From positions 1-16,379 of the forward strand of contig JAUVDE010000024.1 in the NCBI GenBank assembly GCA_030595485.1: a stretch of DNA of 16,379 nt. The letters are read 5' to 3'. A model generated the notes under the pieces. It was not told the DNA's origin, made no database searches, and saw nothing but the letters and a program-made list of their open reading frames with translations. This document shows positions 1-7,232 of the stretch, piece after piece; positions within the stretch are counted from its first letter, which is position 1; each line of letters begins with the position of its first letter. Made by a program: the position numbers and the translations under genes. Origin of the DNA: Draconibacterium sp. (GTDB taxonomy: Bacteria > Bacteroidota > Bacteroidia > Bacteroidales > Prolixibacteraceae).

Positions 1-140
1 GAAGATAAGAGCGAAAGATCGCGGGGGCTATTAAGAGTGGCTTACATAAATTAGTAAGCCTTGTTAAACTACTTGATATAAAAGCGGAAAAAGGTTCTAA
101 TAAACTATACAAAGTGTCCCGTATGTGTCCCGTCAGAAAA
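1..140. other. AT-rich region downstream of the tRNA, no assignable gene
   Basis: This stretch lies beyond the 3' end of the initiator tRNA gene. I recognise no product in any frame. It contains a 7-bp hairpin (GGCTTAC at 39-45 with GTAAGCC at 54-60) and an 11-bp direct repeat, GTGTCCCGTAT at 114-124 followed by GTGTCCCGTCA at 125-135. One plus-strand frame is open from 9 to the TAA in the terminator hairpin near 153, but it has no start and resembles nothing I know. The sequence could be the edge of an element integrated at the tRNA, or plain intergenic DNA; the window is cut too close to decide. Confidence 0.4.
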
Positions 141-177
141 CAAAAAAGCCTTTAAGTCATTGACCTAAAGGCTTTTA
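141..177 (-). terminator. Intrinsic terminator after the initiator tRNA
   Basis: An inverted repeat pairs AAAAGCCTTTA (144-154) with TAAAGGCTTTT (166-176), and the stem continues inward after one mismatch. On the minus strand it is followed by a run of six T. It sits 14 bases past the 3' end of the tRNA, as expected for its transcript. The plus strand also has a T run, so it may act in both directions. Confidence 0.7.
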
Positions 178-190
178 TTGATTCTAAATG

Positions 191-263
<73 letters not shown>

Positions 264-306
264 ATATATTTTTATTTCAAATGAAATGTCTTTCTGAATG
301 CGGCTG

Positions 307-336
307 CAAATATAATACCTTTTTTTTAACCTGCAA
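307..336 (-). promoter_or_regulatory. Bacteroidota-type promoter for the initiator tRNA
   Basis: On the minus strand TTG (334-336) is followed after exactly 19 bases by TATATTTG (307-314), matching the TTG / TAnnTTTG consensus of the Bacteroidota primary sigma factor. The predicted transcript starts around 300, about 37 nt before the mature tRNA 5' end. Confidence 0.75.
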
Positions 337-353
337 GCGCTGTTGCGAGATTT

Positions 354-389
354 GTAAAAAAAGAACGGTTCATCAACGATGAACCGTTC
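354..389 (-). terminator. Intrinsic terminator of metK
   Basis: A perfect 12-bp stem, GAACGGTTCATC (363-374) with GATGAACCGTTC (378-389), has a 3-nt loop and is followed on the minus strand by seven T (362-356). It lies about 90 bases downstream of the metK stop. Confidence 0.9.
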
Positions 390-477
390 CGGCGTATATT
401 AATAAGCTGAGTTTGACTTAAAATCTTCCTGAGAATAATATTTTGAATCGAACTCAGGTTAATACTTACCCTCGAAA

Positions 478-1731
478 TTAAATTCCGAAAGCTTCTTTAA
501 TCTGGTCAACAAAGTCAAGATTTTCCCATGTAAACAGTTCTAATTCCTTGGTTACTTTGCCGTTATATGGCGATTCAAAGATTTTAGTCACTTTAACAGG
601 TGTTCTTCCCATATGTCCGTATGCAGCCGTATCAACATAAATTGGGTTACGTAACTTCAAGCGTTCTTCAATGGCAGCTGGGCGAAGATCGAAAATAGCT
701 TTTACTTTTTCCGCAATTTCACCATCCGAAAGCTCAACCTTTGAGCGATTGTAAGAATTTACAAAAACACCAACAGGCTCGGCAACACCAATTGCGTAAG
801 CCAATTGTACCAAAATTTCGTCGGCAACACCTGCAGCAACCAGATTTTTCGCAATATGTCGCGAAGCATAAGCTGCCGAGCGGTCTACTTTCGAAGGGTC
901 TTTACCCGAGAAAGCACCACCACCGTGCGCACCACGACCGCCGTAAGTGTCAACAATAATTTTACGTCCGGTTAAACCGGTATCTCCGTGTGGACCACCA
1001 ATTACAAACTTACCTGTTGGATTAACATGGTAAATAATGTCGTTGCCAAACAAAACCTGAACACGTTCAGGCAATAAAGCTTTTACACGAGGAATAAGAA
1101 TGTTAATTACATCTTCCTTAATTTTTGCCAACATCGGCTCATCTGCATCAAACTCGTCGTGTTGAGTAGAAACTACAATGGTGTGAACTTTTACTGGCTC
1201 GTTTGTTTCGCTATATTCAATGGTTACCTGCGATTTTGAGTCGGGACGCAAGTAGGTCATTTCTTTGCCTTCGCGACGAATAGCAGCAAGTTCTAACAAA
1301 ATTACATGCGAAAGTTCCAACGAAAGTGGCATGTAGTTATCGGTGTCTTTACACGCATAACCAAACATCATTCCCTGGTCGCCCGCACCTTGTTCTTTTT
1401 TATCTTCCTTGTCAACACCACGGTTAATATCGGCGCTTTGTTCGTGAATGGCAGTTAAAACACCACACGAGCTGCCATCGAAACGGTACTCAGCTTTCGT
1501 GTATCCAATTTTGTTAATAATGTTACGTGTTACTTCCTGAACATCAACATAAGCGCTTGATTTAACCTCGCCGGCAACAACAACTTGTCCGGTGGTTACT
1601 AATGTCTCAATTGCTACTTTCGAGTCAGGGTCAAATGCTAGAAACTGATCCAGCAATGCATCTGAAATCTGGTCGGAAACCTTATCTGGGTGGCCTTCCG
1701 AAACCGATTCACTTGTAAATAAATAATTCAT
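478..1731 (-). CDS. metK: S-adenosylmethionine synthetase
   Basis: This cytoplasmic enzyme makes S-adenosylmethionine from methionine and ATP. The 417-residue protein carries the family signatures in order: the N-terminal GHPDK (13-17) that binds ATP, the hexapeptide GAGDQG (115-120), and the glycine-rich P-loop-like GGGAFSGKDPS (270-280) followed by KVDRSAAY. Bacterial MetK is commonly near 385-400 residues; the extra length lies partly in an acidic/lysine stretch before GAGDQG (about 106-113) and in the C-terminal third. The ATG at 1731 gives the normal MetK beginning, so the start is secure. The gene is transcribed alone, with a terminator at 354-389. Its long leader contains a SAM-II-like aptamer at 1892-1944, which suggests repression by its own product. 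Confidence 0.97.
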   Translation of the reverse strand: MNYLFTSESVSEGHPDKVSDQISDALLDQFLAFDPDSKVAIETLVTTGQVVVAGEVKSSAYVDVQEVTRNIINKIGYTKAEYRFDGSSCGVLTAIHEQSADINRGVDKEDKKEQGAGDQGMMFGYACKDTDNYMPLSLELSHVILLELAAIRREGKEMTYLRPDSKSQVTIEYSETNEPVKVHTIVVSTQHDEFDADEPMLAKIKEDVINILIPRVKALLPERVQVLFGNDIIYHVNPTGKFVIGGPHGDTGLTGRKIIVDTYGGRGAHGGGAFSGKDPSKVDRSAAYASRHIAKNLVAAGVADEILVQLAYAIGVAEPVGVFVNSYNRSKVELSDGEIAEKVKAIFDLRPAAIEERLKLRNPIYVDTAAYGHMGRTPVKVTKIFESPYNGKVTKELELFTWENLDFVDQIKEAFGI

Positions 1732-1891
1732 AATACTGTTTATTATAAACCGAAATTCGGTACTGTTAATACTATTGCAAAAATGATTTTAAACCGCTTA
1801 CTATGTTTTGATATAAATCAAAAAGCACTGAAGAAATATAAAACCTGCAAAAAATTAACTACTGAAAATGATTGAGAAACTGATAAACAGC

Positions 1892-1944
1892 GATTGTTTT
1901 AGCTTTTTTTTCAAGTGGTTGCAATCAATCTCAAATCTTTCCAC
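1892..1944 (-). promoter_or_regulatory. SAM-II-type riboswitch aptamer in the metK leader
   Basis: Read on the minus strand this 53-nt segment has the elements of a SAM-II pseudoknot in order. The P1 stem is GTGG (1944-1941) with CCAC (1918-1915). Loop 1 contains GATTTGA, then GATTG, then ATTGCAA, to compare with GAUUUAA...AUUGCAA in the classic aptamer. An A-rich linker and the signature GCTAAAA (1903-1897) follow, then CAATC (1896-1892), which pairs 5 for 5 with the loop GATTG (1930-1926) to form the pseudoknot. The pseudoknot bases differ from the alphaproteobacterial version yet still pair at the same position. The location upstream of a SAM synthetase fits the ligand. P1 is short at 4 bp, and the element lies about 160 nt from the start codon, so the expression platform is not obvious. 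Confidence 0.8.
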
Positions 1945-1954
1945 GTAGTGGGGG

Positions 1955-1986
1955 CAAATGTAAGATGTTTATTTTGAAAAAAAAAG
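1955..1986 (-). promoter_or_regulatory. Probable metK promoter just upstream of the aptamer
   Basis: TACATTTG (1962-1955 on the minus strand) matches TAnnTTTG. Transcription would start near 1948, placing the first base a few nucleotides before the SAM-II aptamer. The upstream box is poor: only a T-rich tract (1985-1977) lies at the expected distance. That T tract may also help terminate the glycosyltransferase transcript. Confidence 0.5.
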
Positions 1987-2009
1987 AACTTATTTAGATT
2001 TGTTTTAAA

Positions 2010-3020
2010 TCACCCCATCAAAATAAAATCCTCGCCTTCAAGGTAATCGGCTTTTAAAAGAAAATCTTTAATTAGTTTGCGAGCTCCTGGTTTTGTTACC
2101 ATTTGTACAATAAATAGTTGCCCCCGATTTGGAATTTCGGTAAAATGAAGCGTTGGTTTTGTGGTAGTTTTCGACTTTTTAATATCAATATACCCCTTAA
2201 TAACAAGTCCCATATTTTCCAAAAATTTTGCCCGCTGACGTGTTTTCCGTCCAGCTCCCCAAACCCAAATATTTGGGTGAAATGGATTGTTTATTACCGA
2301 CCAGCTGTTAAAATATTTTGCTTTTACTCTAAAAAAGGCTTCTGTTGAATAGCGTTCATCGCAGCGGGTTAGTCGGGAAGAATAGTCGTGCCATTCCAAA
2401 AGTTGCTCGGGCAATTTTGCCATTTTTACTCCGGCATTTAAATAGCGCAACTGCATTTCGTAGTCTTCCGGGAAATCACCATCAAAACAGCCTCCGTATT
2501 TTTCAAAAAGCTCGCGTCGGAATAGTATAGTTGGGTTAACGATTGGAATTTCGATAAAACGATTTAGCTCAATTTCTTCAGGAGTATGAAAGGAATTTGC
2601 CCAGTCGACAAAACGGCTGAAACCCGCGGTGTTTTTATTGTGCGGAACATATTCCACTTCGGAGCCAACAAAACCAATCTCGGTATTTTTTTTTAAATAA
2701 GCGACTTGTTTTTCCAGTCTGTTTGGGTGTGCAATATCATCGGCATCCATGCGAGCAAGGAATTTGCCACGCGCCTTTTTTAATCCGCAGTTCATGGCAT
2801 TTGCCACGCCTTGTTTAGTCTCAAATAATAACTGAATTCGCAAGTCAGTTAGTGCCAGTTTTTGTGCAATGTTGGTGCTGTTGTCTGTTGAATTGTTATC
2901 GATTAAAAGGATTTCAAAATCATTTAAACTCTGATTGAGAATACTTTTTATAGCAGCTTCTAAAGTATCTTCAGCATTGTAAAAAGGGAGTATAAGCGAT
3001 ATTTCAGGATTTTTGCTCAT
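2010..3020 (-). CDS. Family 2 glycosyltransferase with extra C-terminal nucleotide-binding-like domain
   Basis: A cytoplasmic or membrane-peripheral inverting glycosyltransferase of the GT-A/GT2 fold; donor and acceptor cannot be read from sequence. I start it at the ATG at 3020 (336 residues), because the frame extends three codons further only to a TTG at 3029. The N-terminal domain begins ISLILPFYNAED; LLIDNNSTDNS is the nucleotide-sugar strand, MDADD (about 91-95) supplies the metal-binding DxD, and PEDYEMQLR (about 184-192) the catalytic acidic pair. After about residue 250 a second module begins IWVWGAGRKT, a Rossmann-like glycine-rich turn, and runs to the C-terminus. There is no membrane segment. 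The gene follows gldA by about 23 bases, so the two are probably co-transcribed. A surface or extracellular polysaccharide role is possible but unproven. Confidence 0.88.
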   Translation of the reverse strand: MSKNPEISLILPFYNAEDTLEAAIKSILNQSLNDFEILLIDNNSTDNSTNIAQKLALTDLRIQLLFETKQGVANAMNCGLKKARGKFLARMDADDIAHPNRLEKQVAYLKKNTEIGFVGSEVEYVPHNKNTAGFSRFVDWANSFHTPEEIELNRFIEIPIVNPTILFRRELFEKYGGCFDGDFPEDYEMQLRYLNAGVKMAKLPEQLLEWHDYSSRLTRCDERYSTEAFFRVKAKYFNSWSVINNPFHPNIWVWGAGRKTRQRAKFLENMGLVIKGYIDIKKSKTTTKPTLHFTEIPNRGQLFIVQMVTKPGARKLIKDFLLKADYLEGEDFILMG

Positions 3021-3043
3021 TACTTTCAACTTGCTACTAAAAT

Positions 3044-3952
3044 TTACACTTGTGTTAACTCGTGAAAAACGTTTTCCAGACTTTGCTGTTTTTCCTGAAG
3101 TGTTAGTAAGGTAAGTTTGTTATTAACGGCAAATTCAAAAATAGCAGGACGAATGTCATCTGAGTTTTCCGATTCTATTTCCCAAAAGCCATCATTTGAA
3201 ACTACATTCTTTACTCCCGAAATAGAATGTATTTGTTCTTCCTTTACACTCGAACTAAATTCAGCAATAACAAGCTGGTTGCGATTTAGACTGCCAGATT
3301 TAACCTCTGCAATTCCGCCATCGGCAACAATTTTGCCACGGTTAATAATAATAACGCGGTTACAAATAGCTTCAACTTCTTGCATAATATGCGACGAAAG
3401 AATTACCGTTTTTTCCTTACTTATGTCACGAATTAAACCCCTTATTTCTTCCAGTTGATTGGGGTCGAGCCCGCTTGTTGGTTCATCTAAAATTAAAATG
3501 GATGGATCGTGAATAAGTGCTTGTGCCAGGCCAACCCGCTGGCGATAACCTTTTGACAGCGCCCGTATTTTTTTGTGCTGCTCTAAGCCAAGCCCGGTTA
3601 ATTCTACCATTTCAGCAACCCGCTGTTTTTTGTTTTTCAGTTTGTAAAATCCGGCGGTAATTTCAAGAAATTCTTTTACGTACAAGTCGGTGTAAAGTGG
3701 ATTATGCTCGGGCAGGTAGCCAATTTCTTTTTTATAGTCTAAATTAGCTTGCGAAATTTTATTTCCGTGAATATAAACTTCGCCCGAATCTTGAGGTAGA
3801 TAGCCGGTAATAATTTTCATCATGGTTGATTTACCCGCTCCGTTAGGCCCCAAAAAACCAACTAATTCGCCTTTTTTTATTGAAAAGCTCACAGTATCAA
3901 GTGCTTTCTGCTTTCCAAACAATTTTACTACCTCTTTTGTTTCTACTGTCAT
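3044..3952 (-). CDS. gldA: ABC transporter ATP-binding protein, GldA type
   Basis: This is the ATPase subunit of the gliding-associated ABC transporter that in flavobacteria works with the permease-like GldF and GldG. The 302-residue protein has the Walker A motif GPNGAGKST (35-43), the ABC signature in the form LSKGYRQRV (132-140), Walker B ILILDEP (152-158) and the switch histidine in SSH (186-188). The wording LSKGYRQRVGLAQALIHDP and the roughly 85-residue C-terminal extension are typical of GldA-like exporters. No gldF or gldG lies next to it here; GldA is encoded apart from them in some species. It is the first gene of a minus-strand pair with the glycosyltransferase and is divergent from ispG. 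A general ABC-2 export role is the alternative, since many non-gliding Bacteroidota carry this protein. Confidence 0.85.
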   Translation of the reverse strand: MTVETKEVVKLFGKQKALDTVSFSIKKGELVGFLGPNGAGKSTMMKIITGYLPQDSGEVYIHGNKISQANLDYKKEIGYLPEHNPLYTDLYVKEFLEITAGFYKLKNKKQRVAEMVELTGLGLEQHKKIRALSKGYRQRVGLAQALIHDPSILILDEPTSGLDPNQLEEIRGLIRDISKEKTVILSSHIMQEVEAICNRVIIINRGKIVADGGIAEVKSGSLNRNQLVIAEFSSSVKEEQIHSISGVKNVVSNDGFWEIESENSDDIRPAIFEFAVNNKLTLLTLQEKQQSLENVFHELTQV

Positions 3953-3971
3953 ACCTGCTGAATAATGTAAA

Positions 3972-3979
3972 CAAAAGTA
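3972..3979 (-). promoter_or_regulatory. Probable gldA promoter (-7 box)
   Basis: TACTTTTG on the minus strand matches TAnnTTTG and would start the transcript about 14 bases before the gldA ATG. No clear TTG is seen at the upstream position. It faces the ispG promoter within the 90-bp divergent region. Confidence 0.45.
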
Positions 3980-4010
3980 GCTGATTCTTTTTATTTTTGA
4001 TGCATTAGCT

Positions 4011-4018
4011 TAAATTTG
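4011..4018 (+). promoter_or_regulatory. Probable ispG promoter (-7 box)
   Basis: TAAATTTG matches TAnnTTTG. Its last three bases form the TTG at 4016 that would otherwise be taken as the start of the longest ispG frame. Transcription would begin around 4024, leaving a leader of about 20 nt before the ATG at 4043. The upstream box is only a T-rich stretch (3988-3998). Confidence 0.55.
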
Positions 4019-4042
4019 CAGCTCAGTTTAACAGATTCATTA

Positions 4043-5902
4043 ATGAAAGATCGGCATTTCAACTACATCAAGGATTTAACGAAGTACGAAAGACAAGATA
4101 CAACTGAAGTTGTTATTGGGGGTGTTCCGATTGGAGGAAATAATCCAATTAGAATTCAAACAATGACCGATACCGACTCGCAAGATACCGAAGCTACGGT
4201 TGAGCAAGTAATTCGGGTTGTAAAAGAGGGTGCAGACTATGTGCGTGTTACCGTAAAGGGAATGGGCGATGCTGAAAACCTTAAAGTAATTAAAAAAGAA
4301 TTAGTTGAGCGAGGCTACAATACGCCTTTAATTGCTGACATTCATTTTAACCCGAGATTAGCTGAAGTTGCGGCTAAGTATGTTTCAAAAGTTCGTATTA
4401 ATCCGGGGAACTTTTACGATAAAAGAGCGCAATTCAAAAATAAAGTTTATACCGACGAAGAGTATAAAACAGAATTGGAAAAGATTGAAGAGCAGTTTGT
4501 TCCCTTTCTTCGAATTCTGAAAAAAACAAAGACCGCGCTTCGAATTGGTGCCAATCATGGTTCGCTTTCCGATAGAGTAATGAGTCGTTTTGGCGATACT
4601 CCTGCCGGAATTTCAGAGTCGGTTTTGGAGTTCTTAAGAATTTGTAAAAAAGAAAATTACAACGATGTAATTGTTTCTATAAAGTCGAGTAATACGCGTG
4701 TTATGGTTTACACGACTCGTTTGCTGAATTTTAAAATGCGTTTGGAAGATATGAAGTTTCCAATTCACCTGGGTGTTACCGAGGCTGGTGAGGGCGAAGA
4801 CGGACGTATTAAATCGGCCGTTGGAATTGGAGCATTGTTAGCGGATGGAATTGGTGACACCGTGCGTATTTCCTTAACTGAAAAGCCAATTAAAGAAATT
4901 CCGGTGGCAAAAAAATTGGTCGATCATTTTAAAGCTTACCAAGATCACGAGCCCATTACAGCGCCTATGATTGCTCAAACCAATCCGTTTGAGTACGAAC
5001 GTCGCGATACACGTCCGGTGTTAAATATGGGAGAAAAACAGCTTCCGGTTGTTGTAGCCGATTTGGGCGAACGTAGCTTGCGCGAAATGATTCCTATTCG
5101 TGGAAAATTGATTCCTGATTATTTCTTGTCGGGAAATAGAATTTTAGACATCAAAGGTGAAGAATATCCGGTAATTACGCTGGAAGAATATCTTTTTGAA
5201 AGTACACGTTGGGGGAGAATGAAATTTATTCGTACCGGAAAAGCGGAGTTCGACCGTTTTATGGACTTGCATCCTGAAATTATAATGAAACTGAAACAGA
5301 CTCGAAAAACGGTTCTGATTTTAGAAAGCTACAATGAGAATCCAATGGCGGAATTACGTGCCTTTTTTATGGCACTTGAAACGCACATTTGGAAAGTACC
5401 TGTTATTCTTTATCGTCCATACGACGAAAGTCGTTTAGATAACCTTCAAATTAAAGCATCGGCTGATTTAGGCGGGCTGTTAATCGATGGTTATGGCGAT
5501 GGAATTTGTCTTTCGAACGACAACGAAAACATTACGTTTACCGAGTTAAAAGACCTAAGTTTTGGAATTCTGCAGGCCAGTCGCATGCGTGTTTCTAAAA
5601 CCGAGTTTATTTCTTGCCCGGGTTGTGGTCGTACACTATTCGATTTACACGAAACCACTAAAAATATTAAGGAACATTTTAAACACCTCGACCACCTGAA
5701 AATTGGAATTATGGGTTGTGTTGTAAACGGACCGGGCGAGATGGGCGATGTTGATTATGGTTTTGTGGGAGCAGGAAATAACAAAGTGAACTTGTACAAA
5801 GGATTAAAGCCGGTTAAGCGTCATATTCCGTACGAAAATGCGGTAGAAGAACTGGAACAATTGGTTCGCGAAAATGGCGATTGGAAAGATCCTGTAGATT
5901 AA
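4043..5902 (+). CDS. ispG: 4-hydroxy-3-methylbut-2-enyl diphosphate synthase, long type
   Basis: IspG (GcpE) carries out the penultimate step of the MEP isoprenoid pathway, reducing methylerythritol cyclodiphosphate to HMBPP with a [4Fe-4S] cluster. The N-terminal TIM-barrel domain begins at VVIGGVPIGGNNPIRIQTMT and contains ADIHFNPRLA and KVRINPGN. The C-terminal iron-sulfur domain has the cluster ligands in SCPGCGRTL (C525, C528) and MGCVVNGPGE (C559 and E566). At about 619 residues it is far longer than the E. coli form (about 370); the surplus is the central domain found in plant, chlamydial and Bacteroidota IspG. I chose the ATG at 4043 because the TTG at 4016 lies inside a promoter box. 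The gene is monocistronic and ends at the terminator at 5926-5962. Confidence 0.96.
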   Translation: MKDRHFNYIKDLTKYERQDTTEVVIGGVPIGGNNPIRIQTMTDTDSQDTEATVEQVIRVVKEGADYVRVTVKGMGDAENLKVIKKELVERGYNTPLIADIHFNPRLAEVAAKYVSKVRINPGNFYDKRAQFKNKVYTDEEYKTELEKIEEQFVPFLRILKKTKTALRIGANHGSLSDRVMSRFGDTPAGISESVLEFLRICKKENYNDVIVSIKSSNTRVMVYTTRLLNFKMRLEDMKFPIHLGVTEAGEGEDGRIKSAVGIGALLADGIGDTVRISLTEKPIKEIPVAKKLVDHFKAYQDHEPITAPMIAQTNPFEYERRDTRPVLNMGEKQLPVVVADLGERSLREMIPIRGKLIPDYFLSGNRILDIKGEEYPVITLEEYLFESTRWGRMKFIRTGKAEFDRFMDLHPEIIMKLKQTRKTVLILESYNENPMAELRAFFMALETHIWKVPVILYRPYDESRLDNLQIKASADLGGLLIDGYGDGICLSNDNENITFTELKDLSFGILQASRMRVSKTEFISCPGCGRTLFDLHETTKNIKEHFKHLDHLKIGIMGCVVNGPGEMGDVDYGFVGAGNNKVNLYKGLKPVKRHIPYENAVEELEQLVRENGDWKDPVD

Positions 5903-5925
5903 TATCAATCTAAAAACAAAATAAC

Positions 5926-5962
5926 AAAAAGCGATGCAGATATGAATTCTGCATCGCTTTTT
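5926..5962. terminator. Bidirectional terminator between ispG and the lipoprotein gene
   Basis: A perfect 15-bp stem pairs AAAAAGCGATGCAGA (5926-5940) with TCTGCATCGCTTTTT (5948-5962), with a 7-nt loop. Because the arms start with A5 and end with T5, it has a U run in either direction and can serve both convergent genes. Confidence 0.9.
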
Positions 5963-6013
5963 GATTTAACGAAATTTTGAAATAAAGTATCGAAACTAAA
6001 GATTGCCTCAATT

Positions 6014-6478
6014 TTAGTTGTTCTCGTTAAACTCGTCCAAATATTTTCTTAATTTTTCCTGAAGAGATTCAATACCTTCAATTCCTTCACAGGGATTGTA
6101 TCGGATTTGGTGTGTGTCGCCGTTTCTAATCACTTTAATGATCTCGTCGCATCCATCGGCACAAACATTGCAAATATTGTATTCAAGTGTCTCGAAATAG
6201 TCTGTGTCAAAATCTGTTATTAGCTCTTCCCATTTTTTATCGTCAAAGCTATTGGTTTTAACAATCGTTCCCTTATCATCTCCACAAGGAATTATACGTG
6301 TGTATTCAATTTCTCCTTTCGTAACCGAAATGGTTGTTGTTCCGGCACACCAGCCACATTCGGTGCCAAATTCAATAACATAAGTATAGTCCGTTTCCAG
6401 CTTGTCCTCTTCATCTGAACACGAAAATGCAAGGAGTAAGGAAAGTCCCAAAAATGTTGCTTTTAAAAGTCGGGTCAT
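6014..6478 (-). CDS. Cysteine-rich SPII lipoprotein of unknown function
   Basis: I do not recognise the function. Starting at the ATG at 6478 gives 154 residues with a clear lipoprotein signal: MTRLLK, a hydrophobic core, and the lipobox LAFSC with Cys20 as the lipidated residue. The open frame extends upstream to 6556 but adds 26 residues that would bury the signal peptide, so I reject that start. SDEED follows Cys20 directly, resembling the acidic export signal that sends lipoproteins to the cell surface in Bacteroidota (SDDDD-type). The mature part has seven further cysteines in ECGWC, PCGDD, CNVCADGC and NPCEG, perhaps forming disulfides or a metal site. The layout faintly recalls small Bacteroidota lipoproteins such as the DUF6438 type, but I cannot confirm membership. 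A 13-bp palindrome (6500-6512) lies just upstream of the start. The gene is convergent with ispG. Confidence 0.75.
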   Translation of the reverse strand: MTRLLKATFLGLSLLLAFSCSDEEDKLETDYTYVIEFGTECGWCAGTTTISVTKGEIEYTRIIPCGDDKGTIVKTNSFDDKKWEELITDFDTDYFETLEYNICNVCADGCDEIIKVIRNGDTHQIRYNPCEGIEGIESLQEKLRKYLDEFNENN

Positions 6479-6573
6479 TCTATGTTGTTTTATTATATGA
6501 CAGTTCAACTGTAAGAATGGTTGCGCAAATTTTCGAAGTTGTCGTATAAGCTGCACACTTTCAAAGCATTTTT

Positions 6574-6581
6574 TATCTTTG
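6574..6581 (+). promoter_or_regulatory. Probable promoter of the flavin reductase gene (-7 box)
   Basis: TATCTTTG matches TAnnTTTG and lies 27 bases before the ATG at 6609. Its final TTG coincides with the upstream in-frame TTG at 6579. No good upstream TTG box is visible at 19-21 bases, so the call rests on the -7 box alone. Confidence 0.45.
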
Positions 6582-6608
6582 AGCAGGCAATCAATAAAAT
6601 CAGAAATA

Positions 6609-7184
6609 ATGGGAAGAAAATATTGGAAACCCGGAACGATTATTTATCCGCTTCCGGCGGTAATGGTAAGTTGTGGCGAAAATCCTGAAGAATACAATAT
6701 CATAACCATTGCATGGACAGGCACCATCAACAGCGATCCGCCAATGTGTTACATTTCTGTTCGTCCGGGGCGCCATTCGTACGATATTATTAAACGCACC
6801 GGTGAATATGTAATAAATCTTACCACCGAGAAACTGGCAAAAGCTACCGATTGGTGCGGGTGCCGCTCGGGTAAAAAATACGACAAGTGGAAAGAAATGA
6901 ACTTAACTCCGGCCGAGGCTAAATATGTAAAAGCACCTATTATTGCCGAGTCGCCGGTAAATATCGAATGCCGCGTAAAAGACATTGTTGAATTGGGTTC
7001 ACACCACATGTTTATTTCTGAAGTTGTTGGTGTTTCGGTTGATGAAACCTACTTAAATGAGAACGACGCCTTTAGTTTTTCAAAAGCCAATCCCTTAGTC
7101 TACAGCCATGGCCATTATTTTGGTATGGGTGATAAAGTTGGAAAATTTGGCTGGTCGGTTGAAAAGAAGAAAAAGAAAAAATAA
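6609..7184 (+). CDS. Flavin reductase-like FMN-binding split-barrel protein
   Basis: A soluble protein of the flavin reductase / flavoredoxin family (DIM6/NTAB-like, FMN-binding split barrel), about 191 residues from the ATG at 6609. Near the N-terminus PLPAVMVSCG and YNIITIAWTGTINSDPP form the first barrel strands and the FMN-phosphate region; ISVRPGRHSYDIIKRTGEYVIN is the characteristic central segment, and SPVNIECRV followed by HHMFISEVVGV completes the barrel. The substrate is not predictable; relatives reduce flavin or transfer electrons, and some are simple FMN-binding proteins. The protein ends in a run of six lysines after a glutamate, which is unusual and could be an artefact of A-rich sequence at the gene end. 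A longer frame from the TTG at 6579 is rejected because that codon lies in a promoter box. Confidence 0.9.
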   Translation: MGRKYWKPGTIIYPLPAVMVSCGENPEEYNIITIAWTGTINSDPPMCYISVRPGRHSYDIIKRTGEYVINLTTEKLAKATDWCGCRSGKKYDKWKEMNLTPAEAKYVKAPIIAESPVNIECRVKDIVELGSHHMFISEVVGVSVDETYLNENDAFSFSKANPLVYSHGHYFGMGDKVGKFGWSVEKKKKKK

Positions 7185-7232
7185 CCCGGAGTTTTGATCT
7201 TAAAAAATAGAATTTTAGTTATTGGGCACTAT

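Noticed and set aside
9..155. Plus-strand frame of about 46 codons ending in the tRNA terminator hairpin
   Set aside because: It has no start codon after the TAA at 6-8, ends inside a hairpin terminator, and resembles no family I know. The evidence is too weak to call a gene.
1997..2011. GATTT/AAATC hairpin as terminator of the glycosyltransferase
   Set aside because: The stem is only 5 bp of A/T-rich sequence overlapping the stop codon. The T run downstream may contribute, but the hairpin alone is unconvincing.
3018..3029. TTG start for the glycosyltransferase at 3029
   Set aside because: The ATG three codons later gives the usual GT2 N-terminus, and nothing favours TTG.
6500..6512. 13-bp palindrome ACAGTT-C-AACTGT as an operator
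   Set aside because: There is only one copy, no linked regulator, and no confident promoter beside it, so it is mentioned only in the lipoprotein entry.
6479..6556. 26-residue N-terminal extension of the lipoprotein
   Set aside because: It would place the signal peptide and lipobox internally, which is incompatible with SPII processing, and it crosses a palindrome in the likely promoter region.
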